A stretch of 64,000 nt of DNA from assembly GCA_905182995.1 (NCBI GenBank), contig CAJJDP010000027.1:370066-434065 (forward strand), written 5' to 3'. The notes under the pieces are model-generated. The model worked only from the letters and a program-made list of their open reading frames with translations, did no database searches and was not told the origin of the DNA. The position numbers and the translations under genes were made by a program. Origin of the DNA: Paramecium octaurelia. Taxonomy: Eukaryota; Ciliophora; Oligohymenophorea; Peniculida; Parameciidae. Shown in pieces: positions 1 to 12,006 of this stretch (positions are counted from its first letter, which is position 1; every line of letters starts with the position of its first letter).

Positions 1-379
1 TTTAAAAAGGCTTTTTCATAAAAATGAGCTATCTATTATTAAAGTGTATACCCAAGACTTCATTATATTTCTGGTTGATATAATGGCTTAAATCAGAATT
101 TTATATAGGTCTATTCTTGAATTTTGATTTATTTAATATGGTGTTTAATATTTTGGTTGCTTTTTGGAGTGCATCTTTTTGAATATAGGAATTAACGAGT
201 GCCTTGAATAACTCTTGTAAAAAAAAAGACAATCTCGGATCTTTTATTAATAAGTATTTACTTTGATTTGATTATCCTATTTTTTTGCAGGTTTGTTATA
301 ATAATTGGTCAGTAGATAATTCCTTTTCTATCGTCTAAAGCTATATAATCTCTTCATTGTTTTGGGGATCCTAAAGCAT
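1..379 (-). CDS. Unknown protein, N-terminal part, runs off the window edge
   Basis: An uninterrupted minus-strand frame starts at ATG 379 and stays open to base 1, about 126 residues, with TAA and TAG read as glutamine. It begins MLQDPQNNEEIIQ and contains the segment KDPRLSFFLQELFKALVN, with mixed charged and hydrophobic residues as expected of a soluble helical protein. I recognise no family. The start is only 87 bases beyond the stop of the next minus-strand gene, normal spacing here. The rest of the gene lies outside the window. Confidence 0.55.
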
Positions 380-466
380 TTCTATTTATTAAAAATATGT
401 GAAATTTAGTAATAATTATATACTATATTTTGTATAAACCAAAAAAATTAAAAAAGTCATATGGTT

Positions 467-957
467 TCAGTCAATTTTAACTTTCTTTATTTTAGCATCT
501 TGATCAGAAGCATTCTCTAGTTTTTCGAGCCATTCTAATTTTTCTTATTTCTCTTGCTTCTCCTATTTCTCTAAGAAGTCTTATTTATCTTTCTTTTCTT
601 TTGAGTCCTCTTCTGTTTAATCATACCAAACATGATTGAATTGAAAATAATAGTTGATGTCTAATTTATTGAGTTCATTAATATCCTAACACCAAATGAG
701 ATTGCCAAAAAAAAAGTTAACAATTTCTTTTCCAATTGTACTTTGCTTCAACGAGGTTAAATTGAGCACTTTATAATCATATTAGGAAGTATCTAAAAAT
801 TCCTTGACTTTTGGATCGTCTTATAAAAAGGATTGATCTTTAAATTGTTTTTCTATAATAATTATATTACATTACTTATGAATCTCTTCAGTTTTCCACA
901 CATAGTTTTGGTTAGATTTTTAGTAATACCTGGATATATATACAAGTCTTGATCCAT
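467..957 (-). CDS. Small unknown protein with acidic/basic charged C-terminus
   Basis: A minus-strand gene of about 155 residues starting MDQDLYIYPGITKN. One 23-nt GTA...TAG intron near residue 27 joins the start exon to the long second exon. It ends at TGA 467. The last 50 residues are mostly K, E, D and Q (EKKDKQDFLEKQEKQ is typical), likely a short charged helix. No family is recognised. It lies directly downstream of the RPA1 gene on the same strand, about 60 bases from that gene's stop. Function is unknown; the evidence for a gene is the clean splice and frame. Confidence 0.6.
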
Positions 958-1019
958 GAAATCAAATAATTAGAAGAATTAATAATTGATGAATGGATAA
1001 ATTGTAAACAAACTTTAAA

Positions 1020-2965
1020 TCATTCATTCTGGTTTAGCATTTATTTTATCTAATTATAAAGTTCTTCGTTTTCACTAACCACATCATCCTATATAATGGA
1101 TGAAATCTAGAATTTAGGTCTACTTTCATCATTATATGTTTCCATCTTGGCAATAATTAGGAATCTATATTATTAGAAACTAGCCCTTTTAATTATTTCA
1201 TCTTATTGATTTTTCTCTTTGGTTTTAAATTCATCGCAGGACAGTTCTAAAATATATGAATTGATTACTTAAAATTGATTATCCTTAATCGTTGGACACA
1301 CTAACAGGCAGATTTCCAGTAGTATCAGCAATTTTAGCATTAAAGATATACTTGTAACTAGGTTTAACGAAGTTTTGATTGCAATTTTAGCAATGAAATT
1401 GTTTAGTTTATTAAACTTAAACAACTTTTCTTTTACAAATTTCACATCCTTCATAATAAAGAAGTTTAGTAAATATTGTTGTAATATAGGCCCTGACTTC
1501 ATAAAATTTGGTTAGCTTACTGTTTCTTTATCCTTCGAAGTCCTTTTTAATTTATTCAATATATGATAAGACAAACTTCTTTTTTGATTCCTTTGGTTTA
1601 GATTCTATAAAATCCTTATTTTGACTATAAAAGTCATAAAAGTCTTGAAATCCATTAATTTTCTATAATTTCGATAAATCCTTTTCATAAGTAGTTGAAT
1701 TTGTGACTGTTAAACTTCTGATCATTTAGTAATCAGTCACTTTTAGGCCTCTAAATGCAACAATTTCATCTTTTTAAAATTACCATTTCTCAGCTTATGC
1801 TCCCCAAAGTACAATATCAATTCCTCTTTAAGTTTGATCAAATAGGGTTATATTTTTCTTAGCCTTATTTTCACTTGATTTAGTTATAACTTGAGTTAAT
1901 GGTTTGACTTCTGTAATTACTCCAAGAATATCACATTTATCATCCTATGACAAATTATCTATATCTCCTATTTATTTAATTTAGAATGGAAAAGCATCAA
2001 TTTCTCTATCTTCTAAGGCTTCAGATATTTTAGAAGCCTCCTCAAAATGAATTTAATATTCACTCTAATTTTGATTTTTGCTTGAATATCTATTTGTTTT
2101 TACTTAACCATTTTCAAAATAATAAACCTTTCCCAGATCTATTAAGTCGTAAAACTTGTCACACTAATTATTAAAGAATACTCCTTAGATAGTTGATTTT
2201 TCTGAGTCGATAATTTCAATGGAAAATAGTTATCCCTTTCCACTTTTAAATTGGGTTTTATCAGATTTTGAAGTAATTCTTCCTTTGATTTTGAATCCTC
2301 TCATTCCAGGATAAAGTTCTGTTATTTTTAATAGATTTTAATCGGAAGGCGCATATTCACTTTTACAATCAATTTTTTAAATTGCTGGTCTAGATTATTG
2401 TTGCTTTTATTAAATTGAGAGTTTTACTGCAGATTTACCTTGTTATTGATCTGCATTAACATTTTCATTAGTTTACTTTTACTGTTATTGTAAAATGGAT
2501 TATTTTTTATTCGAATTTATTTGGAGAAGATGAGGCGCTTTTGCAAATTGAATTTCTGTGTTTCCATTTGGATTAGTGTAATTCTAGGAATGCAAATTAA
2601 ATTAATACCAATCTCCTGAATTCTTCATATTCTAAGGGCTATCCGACTTGACCCTTATCCTAATAAATAACTTCATGTTTGGTAACTATATAAAATGATG
2701 AATTCATCTTTAATTCTAAGATTCTAATAATTGGTTTGGTTTTTGAGATATTTGCTATAATGGATGGGCTTAAATTAATAAAATGCATAGTCATTTTAGC
2801 AAATCCATCGCTACATGTGCATTATGACAAACTCCCAACTTTTGTAACCAAATCACTCTTTTCTTCAACATGCAAAATTTAAACACAATATTGCTATGAG
2901 CCATTTTGGGTTTCTACTATGCTTTTTAATGCTCCGTGTGTCAAATGGGTAACTTTTTCCGCCAT
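1020..2965 (-). CDS. RPA1: Replication protein A 70 kDa (large) subunit
   Basis: Large subunit of the nuclear single-stranded-DNA binding trimer used in replication, repair and recombination. The start MAEKVTHLTHGALKSIV matches the family's N-terminal OB fold. A central OB domain (DBD-A-like) follows, with DSEKSTIQGVFFN and DKFYDLIDLGKVYYF, then DBD-B with NITLFDQTQRGIDIVLWG. The C-terminal OB fold carries a zinc ribbon with two CxxC pairs (CEICK and CQNCNQNF) and the family motif METYNDESR. A 22-nt intron near 1250 restores the frame just before that motif. Length is about 640 residues, close to other RPA1 proteins. Identification is secure; other intron edges were not all resolved. Confidence 0.93.
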
Positions 2966-3059
2966 ATTATTTTACTATTATTAGTTTAATTTCTGAATTT
3001 TGGTTGTAAACTATCCCGCCTTTATTTTTTATAAAAAAGATTTAATCACATAGATAATA

Positions 3060-4426
3060 TCAAATTTTACATGTATATTATAACATTTTTTCATCAAATC
3101 TTATGTTTTCGTTAAATATCAGATGGTCAACCAAATTAGCAAGGTTTACTACTTTAGCGGTCCCGCTTTCATGATTGCCATACTGCAATAATCCACAACA
3201 TTCTAGCATCTCAGTCATACTAGGATCTTTTAAAGATGTCTTAGATCTTAAAGATTTGGGAAATACTGAAATTCAATATATTCGATACCTTTCTTAATAT
3301 TGATATAGTAAGTAAAATTTCTAACAAGTTTGACTTTTTTTCTTTCTGCTTCCTTCTTCAAAATAATTAAATCAATGTCACCTTGTGTGATTATACAAAA
3401 TCTTCCTAACTCCTTAAATATATCAGTCAATTAATTGATAGCTTATTAGAGAGAAACTCCATTGTTAATTTAAAATTGTTTAATTCCTGTTTATTTAGTA
3501 CAATATTCACTAATGATAGGATTGTCAACAGGTTTTATATACTTTTAGAATTCTTGAACTCTTTTTCTCTAATCAATATTATAAACTTATGCTGATATCT
3601 CAATAATTTCTTGATGGTAATTTTATCTATTATCCTCAACTTGAGCTACTTAAATATCAAATAGAATTAAATTTGTAAACCCTTACAGTCTAGACAATTC
3701 TTCAGGAATTGGAAATTACAATTGTTATAACATCTAAGCTTAGAAGGTATATGATCTTTTCAACAGCTCTATAACTATTGATGTCAATGCAAATTATTGG
3801 GCTATGAATTAGATGCTTTATTTACCTGAATATGGAATTTTTAGCCATCTCAACATATCATTCATTGTTAACTATGGTTTTTGAAACGGGAAAACATTTT
3901 TTAATTCAATGTATTGTTTAATTGGACATTAAACATTGTTTTAAATCGAAGAATTCAAAAACATTTGGGCTTTGGCTCTATTTTCAAAAATGACTAAATC
4001 CGTATCGTTCAAATATTGAAAGGTACTTTTAAATAAAACTCCGTCGTTAGCTTATTCTTAAGTTACTGACTAAAATTATGGGCTTTGTATTAAAGGAACA
4101 GTCAGAGGTCTGATTATAAATTCTTTCTTAAAGTACTCATTATCATCAATCTCTTATGGCAAAATTTTAGAAATTTTCAATTTGATGATTTCCTGATTGT
4201 GTCTATCCTAATTGCATTCCATTTCTATTATTCCTATTTTCTTATATTGTTCTTAATAGTTTAACTCATCTAAATTGATACATAAAACAATACAATTAGT
4301 ATTCAGCAATCTACAAAACTATTCTTTAGGGGTTTGACATTATGGGCATTACTTTACAAAATAATCGCTAACACTCTCGCAAATCATGCACTACCATGGA
4401 TATTGGCAATTTTCAGAGCAAATCAT
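3060..4426 (-). CDS. ERI1-like DEDDh exonuclease-fold protein with N-terminal zinc finger, probably catalytically dead
   Basis: About 450 residues. Near the N-terminus is a RanBP2-type zinc-finger pattern, W-x-C-x2-C-x10-C-x2-C (WQCMICESVSDYFVKQCPQC). From about residue 250 an ERI1/3'hExo-like domain is visible: LILFDIQVA, then EYCTKQTGI, then GDIDL, then PSMTEMLECCGL and GNHESGTAK. A 20-nt intron near 3250 joins the last two parts. In active relatives the motifs are DxE, GDxD and HSGxDD. Here the first is DIQ, with TAA coding the Q at 3650-3652, and the last is ESGTAK. Only two of the acidic ligands remain, so I infer a pseudoenzyme that may bind RNA. ERI1 relatives act in small-RNA and histone-mRNA or rRNA 3' processing. 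Confidence 0.72.
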
Positions 4427-5320
4427 CAAATAGATTAAAGTATAATTAAAACAAAAATTTAGATTATTCTGTTTAAATTTCAGTTGAGTGATATATTTTA
4501 TCAAATAATGGCGTATTATTTATTACACACAAAACTAATTGTAATTGATCAAATTACGCTTTTTTCATATAATATAAAGATTTAATAGATAAGTTACTTA
4601 AATTTATAGACTAGTATAAGTTTATATTAATTATCCATCTGAAAATCCAATTTCAGTATATTCTTATATTTGATGATTATTTTTGCCATTTTTAAATACG
4701 AATAAAGTATATTAGTTTAATCTAAAACAACTGCTAAGCCTTAGTTGATGGCTAATCATTAATTTTTTATAGTCAATAGGATAAAACTACAAAAGTGTTG
4801 ATAGTTATGAGCAATATTATTTTACTTACTTTTGGATAATGTGAAATTTCTAATTATTAGTTAGCTATTGTATGTCTATCTCACAGAAATATTTATCGTC
4901 TATCAATTATTTGATACAATTTATAAATAAAATAGAGTATTTTATAATAAACTTGTTTTATTGTAGAGTAAATTGATTAAATTACAATTGAAATCAATTT
5001 TACATGTAATAGGAATATAATAATTGTTGATTCAAGCATCAATAATTTCAATAACATTCTAATCACGAGATTAATAAATATGTTTAATAGAAATTAATTT
5101 ATAAGAATAATTAGTGATTTTTTTAATTTTGATTTATTGAGCCACAAATTTCAAAAGGTATCAATTTAAGTTAAAATTAATCAAGAAGGTTATTTAAATT
5201 AAAAATTTATCTGTCAAGAATCTCCATAGAGTTCATATACTTCTTTTAAAATAAAATGATATAATATAATTTACATAAATTAAATAATTTAGTAATTCTT
5301 AATTATCACTAATTTTCTCA
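4427..5320. other. AT-rich intergenic stretch
   Basis: About 0.9 kb between the start of the ERI1-like gene and the stop of the primase-like gene. No coding frame with recognisable composition or splice structure was seen on either strand, and no RNA gene was recognised. It is unusually long for this compact genome and very AT-rich. Confidence 0.5.
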
Positions 5321-6638
5321 TCATCTGAGAGTAATTGATTTACTTATATATTCTTGAACTCTATCCGGATAATATCTTAAACAATCATTGGCATCTTTAG
5401 GATATTAATCAGAATTGACTGAAGATGGTTATATTATTCTAGTTTTCCAATGTCCAATTTTAGTTGCTATTTTATGAGAATTAACTCTTCCAAAATCATC
5501 ATCATCAACCCAAACCAAGATGTTATTCAATTCTTTGTATTCATTAATCCTAAATGATATAAAAAATATGTAACCATTCCAATAGAAAGTTAGGGAAGTG
5601 TGCTATACCATAGGGTAAGGAAATAGATGGGATTCCTGTCATCTGATAAGCAGCCATGGCATCAAATTCTCCTTCTGTTACAATAATTTATTTGACATCT
5701 CTAGTTAACAAATTTAATCCAAAAATTCCTTTCATAGCATTTTTAGGCTCTATTTTTTAGATGTATTTGTTTTCTTTTCCCATTCCTCTTAATTTGCAAC
5801 TCACTAACTCATAAAGTTAAGAATTGTATTTGGATTGAATATACTCATTTTATATATGGCTCTCATTTTGTTGTTGTAATGTGAGCAATCTGAACATAGG
5901 AAAATAAATAAGAGGAGCCATAACTATTTTTTTAAATTGAGGATCAAATACTTCATCTTAACCAATGCCTACTAAATATTTATTCAAGACTTCATCTTTG
6001 ATACCTCTTTGATTCTAGATATAAATATACATCATTAACCTTATCCCAGTTATTTCCAACTAAATACTCATAAATAAATTTTGGCTATTGCAATTTCATT
6101 CTCTAATAATGCAAATGAAATTGAAATAGTTCATATTTTTAGTCAAAGGTTCCAACATCTTCTTAATTATTCTACTTAGGTATCGCATGAATTGGGCCAT
6201 CAACAATCAATTTAGGATCATTGTGAGTCATTTATTGCAAAAAGTCTTTCCATTATCCTTTTGATTAACAACTGGATCTAAAACAATTATACATTCCACT
6301 AATTCATTTCAACAAAGTATTTACTTTTTTAAATTGATGCCCATTGTATATTGATTAGAAAGCTCATCAAAATTTCGTTTACTACAGAATGGGCAAAACT
6401 ACAATTGAGCATATGATCTCTAAATTCGATATGCAATTGTATTGTTTTTGAGAAACGATATGATTTCCTCTTGAGTAATTATCATTTTAGATGATTCATT
6501 TGATTCTTAATTTTTGGCAATAAATCTATTTGATCTAAAACCATAAGTAATTTTGTTAGTTGAACAACTTAAGAATACTCCTAATTAAAATGACTTTGCA
6601 GAAATCTTCTAAAATTATTGTGATAGCTTTTTTAACAT
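5321..6638 (-). CDS. Twinkle-type primase (zinc ribbon plus TOPRIM) without helicase domain, mitochondrial
   Basis: The N-terminus MLKKLSQQFQKISAKSF is basic and Ser-rich, as in a mitochondrial presequence. A zinc ribbon follows with CPFC and, after a 26-nt intron, NCFRSSCQSKGQWKDF, the pattern of T7 gp4/Twinkle primases. The TOPRIM region has IIVTEGEFDAMAAYQMTGIP, then (after a 25-nt intron) NILVWVDDDDFGR and a KDANDCL motif, as in Twinkle. The protein then ends about 25 residues later at TGA 5321, with no Walker A or RecA-like helicase part in it or in the next 0.9 kb. Plants have a similar primase-only form called TWINKY. Likely role: RNA priming or organellar DNA maintenance. About 420 residues. 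Confidence 0.8.
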
Positions 6639-6935
6639 AAATAATTTATAATCTAAAATTTATATTAATCTGGTTGTTATTAATTAATATGAATAACTAG
6701 GACTCCCTTAAGTAAATAATTTGTCTTTTTATTTGCATAATGGTGTTTATATATAATAATATCATAACATAATTTTAGTATTAAGGATAAAGAATCGATA
6801 TGACCATTCCTTACATAGACTATTCAATGCCTTATCGTTATCTAAAATACTCGAAGAAATTATATTATTTGTTTCAGAACTATTCACATTTAATTAATTA
6901 AGGAAATCTTTTTATTTAAAAATATAATTATTATT

Positions 6936-7284
6936 ATGGCAAATTAGGCAACAGCAGTAGCATATGCAGCTCTTTTATTGGCTGGATCCAACACTCCATT
7001 AACAGTTGAAAATGTTGAAAAACTTACCAAGAAAGTATTCATTAATTGAAATATTTTTACAGGCTGGTGTGAATGTTCCATCATAATTGGCAACCTAATT
7101 CGTCAGAGCCTTTGAAGGAAAAGACATCATAAGCCTTCTTTCAGTCGGAGGAGGTTCAGGCTCAGCACCAGCTGCTTAACCAACTTAAGCTGCTGCCAAA
7201 CCAACTGAAGCACCAAAAGCAGCTGAAAAACCAAAGGACCCAGAACCTGAAGAAGATGTCGATATGGGAGGTTTGTTTGATTGA
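6936..7284 (+). CDS. RPLP1: 60S acidic ribosomal protein P1 (stalk)
   Basis: A short stalk protein that binds uL10 and recruits translation factors to the ribosome. It starts MANQATAVAYAALLLAGSNT, the usual P1 helical N-terminus, followed by LTVENVEKLTKK. One 28-nt intron (7035-7062) precedes AGVNVPSQLATQF. An Ala/Pro/Lys-rich hinge leads to the conserved acidic tail EPEEDVDMGGLFD. About 106 residues, the normal size. The tail ends GGLFD where most eukaryotes have GFGLFD, a small variation. It stands alone on the plus strand, divergent from the primase-like gene. Confidence 0.95.
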
Positions 7285-7919
7285 GATAAATTTAGAATAG
7301 TACATTAAAATATATTAGACTTGCAAATTATAAAGGGCATTCTCTTCATTTTATGCATATTAAAGAATTAATTTTTGATTATTTTTTTATCTAATTATGC
7401 ATTTTCTAATCTCTCAAAATAGAATTTAAAATTTGAATTCAATTTATTACTTTGATAGGAGGAAACTGTATTAAAATATTTACCATCATTGCTTAAATTT
7501 CATCTATTTAACATTGAATGTTTGTTAAGAGTTTATAAATTTAGATATATTTGATTAATTTTCTAAAAATAGGATTTAAGACAAAATTATTAAGATATTC
7601 TAGTTGATGATTGCCTCTAATTAGACTTAAAGTTTTTTATTTATATGATTTATAAATTTTTATTGAAATGAAATAACAGGATGGTTATCTATAACAAAAT
7701 GTAATTCTGTATTGCAACATCAAGGTTCCACATTCTTGAATCAAAAAAAAACTGATTAAATATTCAAAATGTTTCTTATTATTTTGTAAAGGTTGAAATA
7801 AATATATCTTATTTTTGGGTATGCAACTATAAACAAGTGGTTTAAAGATTTTAATTTTGCTATAAAAAGAGAATCATAACATAATTCAAATTTAATTTTA
7901 AGTAAATTTTAAATTTTGT
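7285..7919. other. Intergenic stretch
   Basis: About 635 AT-rich bases between the P1 stop and the first two-span membrane protein gene. I see no supported coding frame, RNA gene or repeat. It must hold the 3' end of P1 and the promoter of the next plus-strand gene. Confidence 0.5.
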
Positions 7920-10063
7920 ATGTTGAAATCACTTAACCAAACCTTGAGAGGATATGATAACTTTGGTGTACCTTTAAGCCTTAATATCAACAAACAATAG
8001 GAGTATAAGAGTGTTTGTGGAGGAGTATTGTCAGTTATGATGACAGTTGTACTAATCTACATTCTTGTTTCTGGTTTGATTGGTGTATTTAATAGAGACA
8101 CCTACACAGTAACAATAACAAAAACTATAATAGATTGAAGTCTAATAGCTTTAGGACATGGATCCAGACTTAAAGGAAATGAATAGCAATAACTTTATGT
8201 TTGCAATTAAACTTGATAATCCGTTTGCAGATCATTTTCCAAATTTGAATAAGACAGCATTTAACATCTCAATGAATCAAGTTTATATAGAGACAACTTC
8301 AAATGGAAAAAGAACCAAAAGAATCACAAAGTCTTATATGTTGGAGAGTTGTACAACTAATCATTTTCCTTCAATAAATTTTGAAGAATTTCATTAAGTG
8401 GAGAATTAGTTAAGCCATTATTTATGTTTACCTAAAGATTATTAATTATGGTTATAAGGAACTTATAGCTCATATATCATGTAATACCCTAAATTGTCGG
8501 TCTCCTTATGCAAATCTGAGAATTGTTATTCAGATTCTGAAATACTGGAGTTATCTAAGAACGCATCAGTTATGGTATCACTATCAACGATCATTTAATC
8601 AGCAATTTTCATGGCCAATTAAACCGATTATCCTTTATATCAATATTTGAATTCAGATTTCTTTTTGGCAACAAATTTTGATGCAGAATCAACTGCTGAC
8701 ATTTTCTTTGAATCAAATAGAATAGTGAATTAAAATAGCATTTTCAGTTTCTATGAAGATGATGAAACAATCGACTATTGGGTCTTCCCAATTTACAGTT
8801 ATAGAGAAATCAAAGTAATCATTTCTTGTATAAAAGACATTCAATAATGTTCCTAGTTCGTTATTTTCAGTTAATTTTAGATTGAGTTAAGAATTTCAAC
8901 AGACAACAAAGAAAGTTAACACAATCGATTAGTTCTTATCATACTTTGGAGGTATGCTTAAAATAATCTCATCTATTTTTGGTATTGTAGCACTTTAATA
9001 TAATTAAATGGGTCTGAGATTGTCTTTAGCCAATTCTCTTTATTAATTTAATGTACCATAAAAGAAGGATGGCAGGATCGAGTTTTCATATGATAAACTG
9101 TTAAGTTACATCTAAAGACAACTTAACAAAGTTGATGAGACAATAAATAAACTGAAAAATCATACTCTAAATCTTGTTAAAATGAATAAAATAACAAGGG
9201 CTATAACTTTAAGACATTAATCCAATCCTACATTATAAAGTGAAAAGAAGAGTTCCATTTTAATTGATTAGCCACTTCATCATGATGATATTCAAAGATA
9301 AGCTAGTAGTCTTTTGGAAGTTAAAGAGTCTTTCTTAAAAGAATTGTTCAATGAAATCTTCGAATAAAGGCATAAGTTAAAGTTAGGAATCAACTTCTTC
9401 TTTTATTAACTCCTCTGTTGTACTTGTGTTGAGAAAATTAGAGTGACTCGTAAAATGCTACAATAATGCGAGAATGTAATACTGTAAGATTTGGATATTG
9501 TGAATATTCTGTAGAAATTACAACAAATTGAAAAATTGAAACAGGCACTTCTAGAAAAGGATTAAATCAAAGTTTTCAATTATACTCCTAAACCCATTAT
9601 AAATGTCGAACCCAATTACAAATTCAGTCATAATCAAGAAGGTGATCCGAATTCCCTGTTTTCCTAGGCTAATAAACAAAAACACAATAGGTTGATTAGA
9701 AGCAAAAATTATCATCATCCAAAAAAAATGGTTAAGATCTATAATTCCTATTCAAAATTGAAAGACACTTCAGATGTAGTGAATTCTAGAATTATCTATT
9801 TAATGGGTCCAGCAATGGAACAAATATTTAATAAATATTATGAGGTGTAAACTTATTATGAGCATCATAAAATTCATCAGGAAACCTAAAACTAGGTAGA
9901 ATAATATCCCCAAATGACAGAGAAACTAATAAGTGATAATGCATCTCCTCTACCTTAGACTGAAGATAATGATAAAAAGAATAATCAGTCCAAAGGTAAA
10001 ATACATCTTCAGCTCAAACCAAAAACATTGAATGAAAACGATAACTAGTTTCTTGATTAATGA
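7920..10063 (+). CDS. Two-span membrane protein, ciliate-type family, member A
   Basis: About 695 residues. Signature near the N-terminus: YDNFGVPLSLNIN...YKSVCGG, then a first membrane helix (SVMMTVVLIYILVSGLIGVF). A large, probably extracytoplasmic region follows with Cys motifs ESCTTNHF and YLCLPKDYQLWLQGTY and a paired CKSENC. The second hydrophobic segment begins FLSYFGGMLKIISSIFGIVA and is followed by YNQMGLRLSLANSLY. The C-terminal half is charged, probably cytosolic, with VFNYTPKPI and LMGPAMEQIFNKYYE. Introns at 8109-8133 and 8815-8836 are needed to keep frame. Three paralogues lie in this window (16737, 36658, 40516). I know no assigned function; a receptor or channel-like role would be guesswork. 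Confidence 0.82.
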
Positions 10064-10486
10064 ATTTATATAAGTAGACTATTCAACAAAATATTGTAAC
10101 ACCAAAATTCAAATATAATTATATTTAATAATTAACATATTACTGTGTTGTGTCTTATCATTAGCTCTATCTTCATATTATGAATAATTTATATGCTATG
10201 TAACCATAGATAACTAGAATATAAGAGAGAATGAGGAAGAATACATTTTTCAATTAGGTTAAATTTATCAATATACTACTTAATAAACATTCTATTTAAA
10301 GATTATCAGATAGGCTCATTAATAGATTTCTAAAAACCTATTACACCACTTAATATATTAAAAAAGTGATTAATGATGTTATATACAAATTCATATTATG
10401 TTTCAATTTCAATAGGTAACTCGTATTGTGTAGTATTATTTGTTATTAAATTTATCGTTAATATTTTAAAATATTATTTATTAAGT
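10064..10486. other. Intergenic stretch
   Basis: About 420 AT-rich bases between two plus-strand genes. A short frame starting at 10373 leads into the next gene region but has no coding-like composition, and ATG 10487 is the better start. Nothing else is supported. Confidence 0.45.
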
Positions 10487-11362
10487 ATGCAACAAACTCG
10501 ATCGCCTTTGTCACCAATTGACTCGAATCAAAATACTTATAGATCTCAAGCATCAAAGACCTAAGATATAAACTATTAGATTCAATTCCAAATATCCAAA
10601 TAGAAACTTTCGACTGTGCCAGATTCTCGCTAAGAAAATAATGCTATTTATATGAGTCCCAGAAATACAAAACTCAAAACCTAAACTATTCTCTCTCCTA
10701 ATTGCAGATCACCCTTAACAACCAGGAAAGAAATAAAACCCATTCAGTCTCCTTATAATTTATCCATTCATTCAGCTTAATCACCGGTTAAAATTGGAAA
10801 TAGTACTGCTCATAAAATAAAACAAGAACTTGACTATTTTAAATAAAAGAACAGTAATCTTCAGAAACAAATCCTTAATTTGACATCCGAAATTTAGCGT
10901 GGTTAATCCAATACTCTGATTAAAGAATTACAATAGAAAATCCAGCTATTGACGTAGATGAATGAGAAATTAACTTAGGAGAATAAGGAATTGCAATAAA
11001 GAGGAGATAAAAGCCATCTAAAGAAAACTATTGAATCTTAATTATAATTAATAAAAGAGAATGAGAAAAAATTGAGTGAAATTAAGGAGAATCAACAAAA
11101 ATATGAAACCTCCTAACTAGATCTAGGAAAGAACTCTACAACTGACTACATAACTCAATTGATTCTTGATCTGGAAGAAAGAGTCCATACCTTGATAGTT
11201 GAAAACGCTAACCTAAATAAAGTGTTCAATCAAAGAATTAAATTACAAGAAAGATTTAACACTTTGGAACTTTAATTGAAGTAGGCCTAGGTTTAGTTTT
11301 AAAAAGTCAAGGTTGAAGAAAAATTAGTAAAAACGAAATATAATTAAATAAAGAAAAAATGA
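10487..11362 (+). CDS. Coiled-coil protein of unknown function
   Basis: About 291 residues in one uninterrupted frame from MQQTRSPLSPIDSNQ to TGA 11360-11362, reading TAA/TAG as Gln. The first 100 residues are Ser/Thr/Pro/Gln-rich with several SP sites (SPLSP, MSPRN, LSPNC, QSPVK), possible phosphorylation sites. From about residue 105 the protein becomes heptad-like and rich in K, E, Q, L and N, a long coiled coil. Such proteins are common in ciliate cortical and basal-body structures, but nothing here assigns a location. It ends 48 bases before the EF-hand gene on the same strand. Confidence 0.7.
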
Positions 11363-11410
11363 AGTTTTATGAATCTGTTTTTATAATTTATATAAAGTTA
11401 TATAATAAGA

Positions 11411-11740
11411 ATGAATAGTGAAGCAAAACCATAGACTCATTAGGCCAAAGCAAGATTAAAGGCTGCTAGATCTATTTTTGAATTAGCGGATGTTAATAAG
11501 GATGGTTTCATTACTTTTGATGAAGTATTATTTTTATGATGTATCATAAAGGTTCCAAAATTGCTAATTGAAACAAACAAGTTAATTACAGATGAGTAGT
11601 ATGTGCCTACAAAAGAGGAAATAGATTGTTGGATTAATATGACAGATTTAAATAAGGATAAAAAGGTTAGTATCCATGAATTTGAAGTTTTAATATTAAA
11701 AGCTCTTCAAGCATAAGGAATTGATTTAGATGGACAATGA
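11411..11740 (+). CDS. Small EF-hand calcium-binding protein (contig-end copy 1)
   Basis: About 100 residues starting MNSEAKPQTHQAKARL. One 27-nt intron at 11525-11551 lies just after the first calcium loop. Two canonical EF-hand loops are visible: DVNKDGFITFDE and DLNKDKKVSIHE, both with Asp at position 1 and an acidic residue at position 12. The short protein is a simple two-hand calcium sensor, and its partner is unknown. The same gene appears at 12853-13182 because of the assembly overlap, so count it once. It lies upstream of eL8 on the same strand. Confidence 0.85.
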
Positions 11741-12006
11741 TTATGTTATAAATGATTTATATATATGATATTCGGCATTCAGAGATTAACCGCTATTGAA
11801 TATTCATTACTGAGAATTATCTGCACAGTTAGAAAGACTTAGTTCTTAGATCCATTCATTTATTGAGGAATTGAGTTGCTTCGATTTATGTTATATTGAC
11901 TTTTTTGTCAATTTATTTGGGCATGTAAAGTATATGAATTAATTAAATATTAAGGCTTGTTTTTTCTTTTATTTTCAAAAAATATATTAAAAGATTTTCA
12001 TTAACA

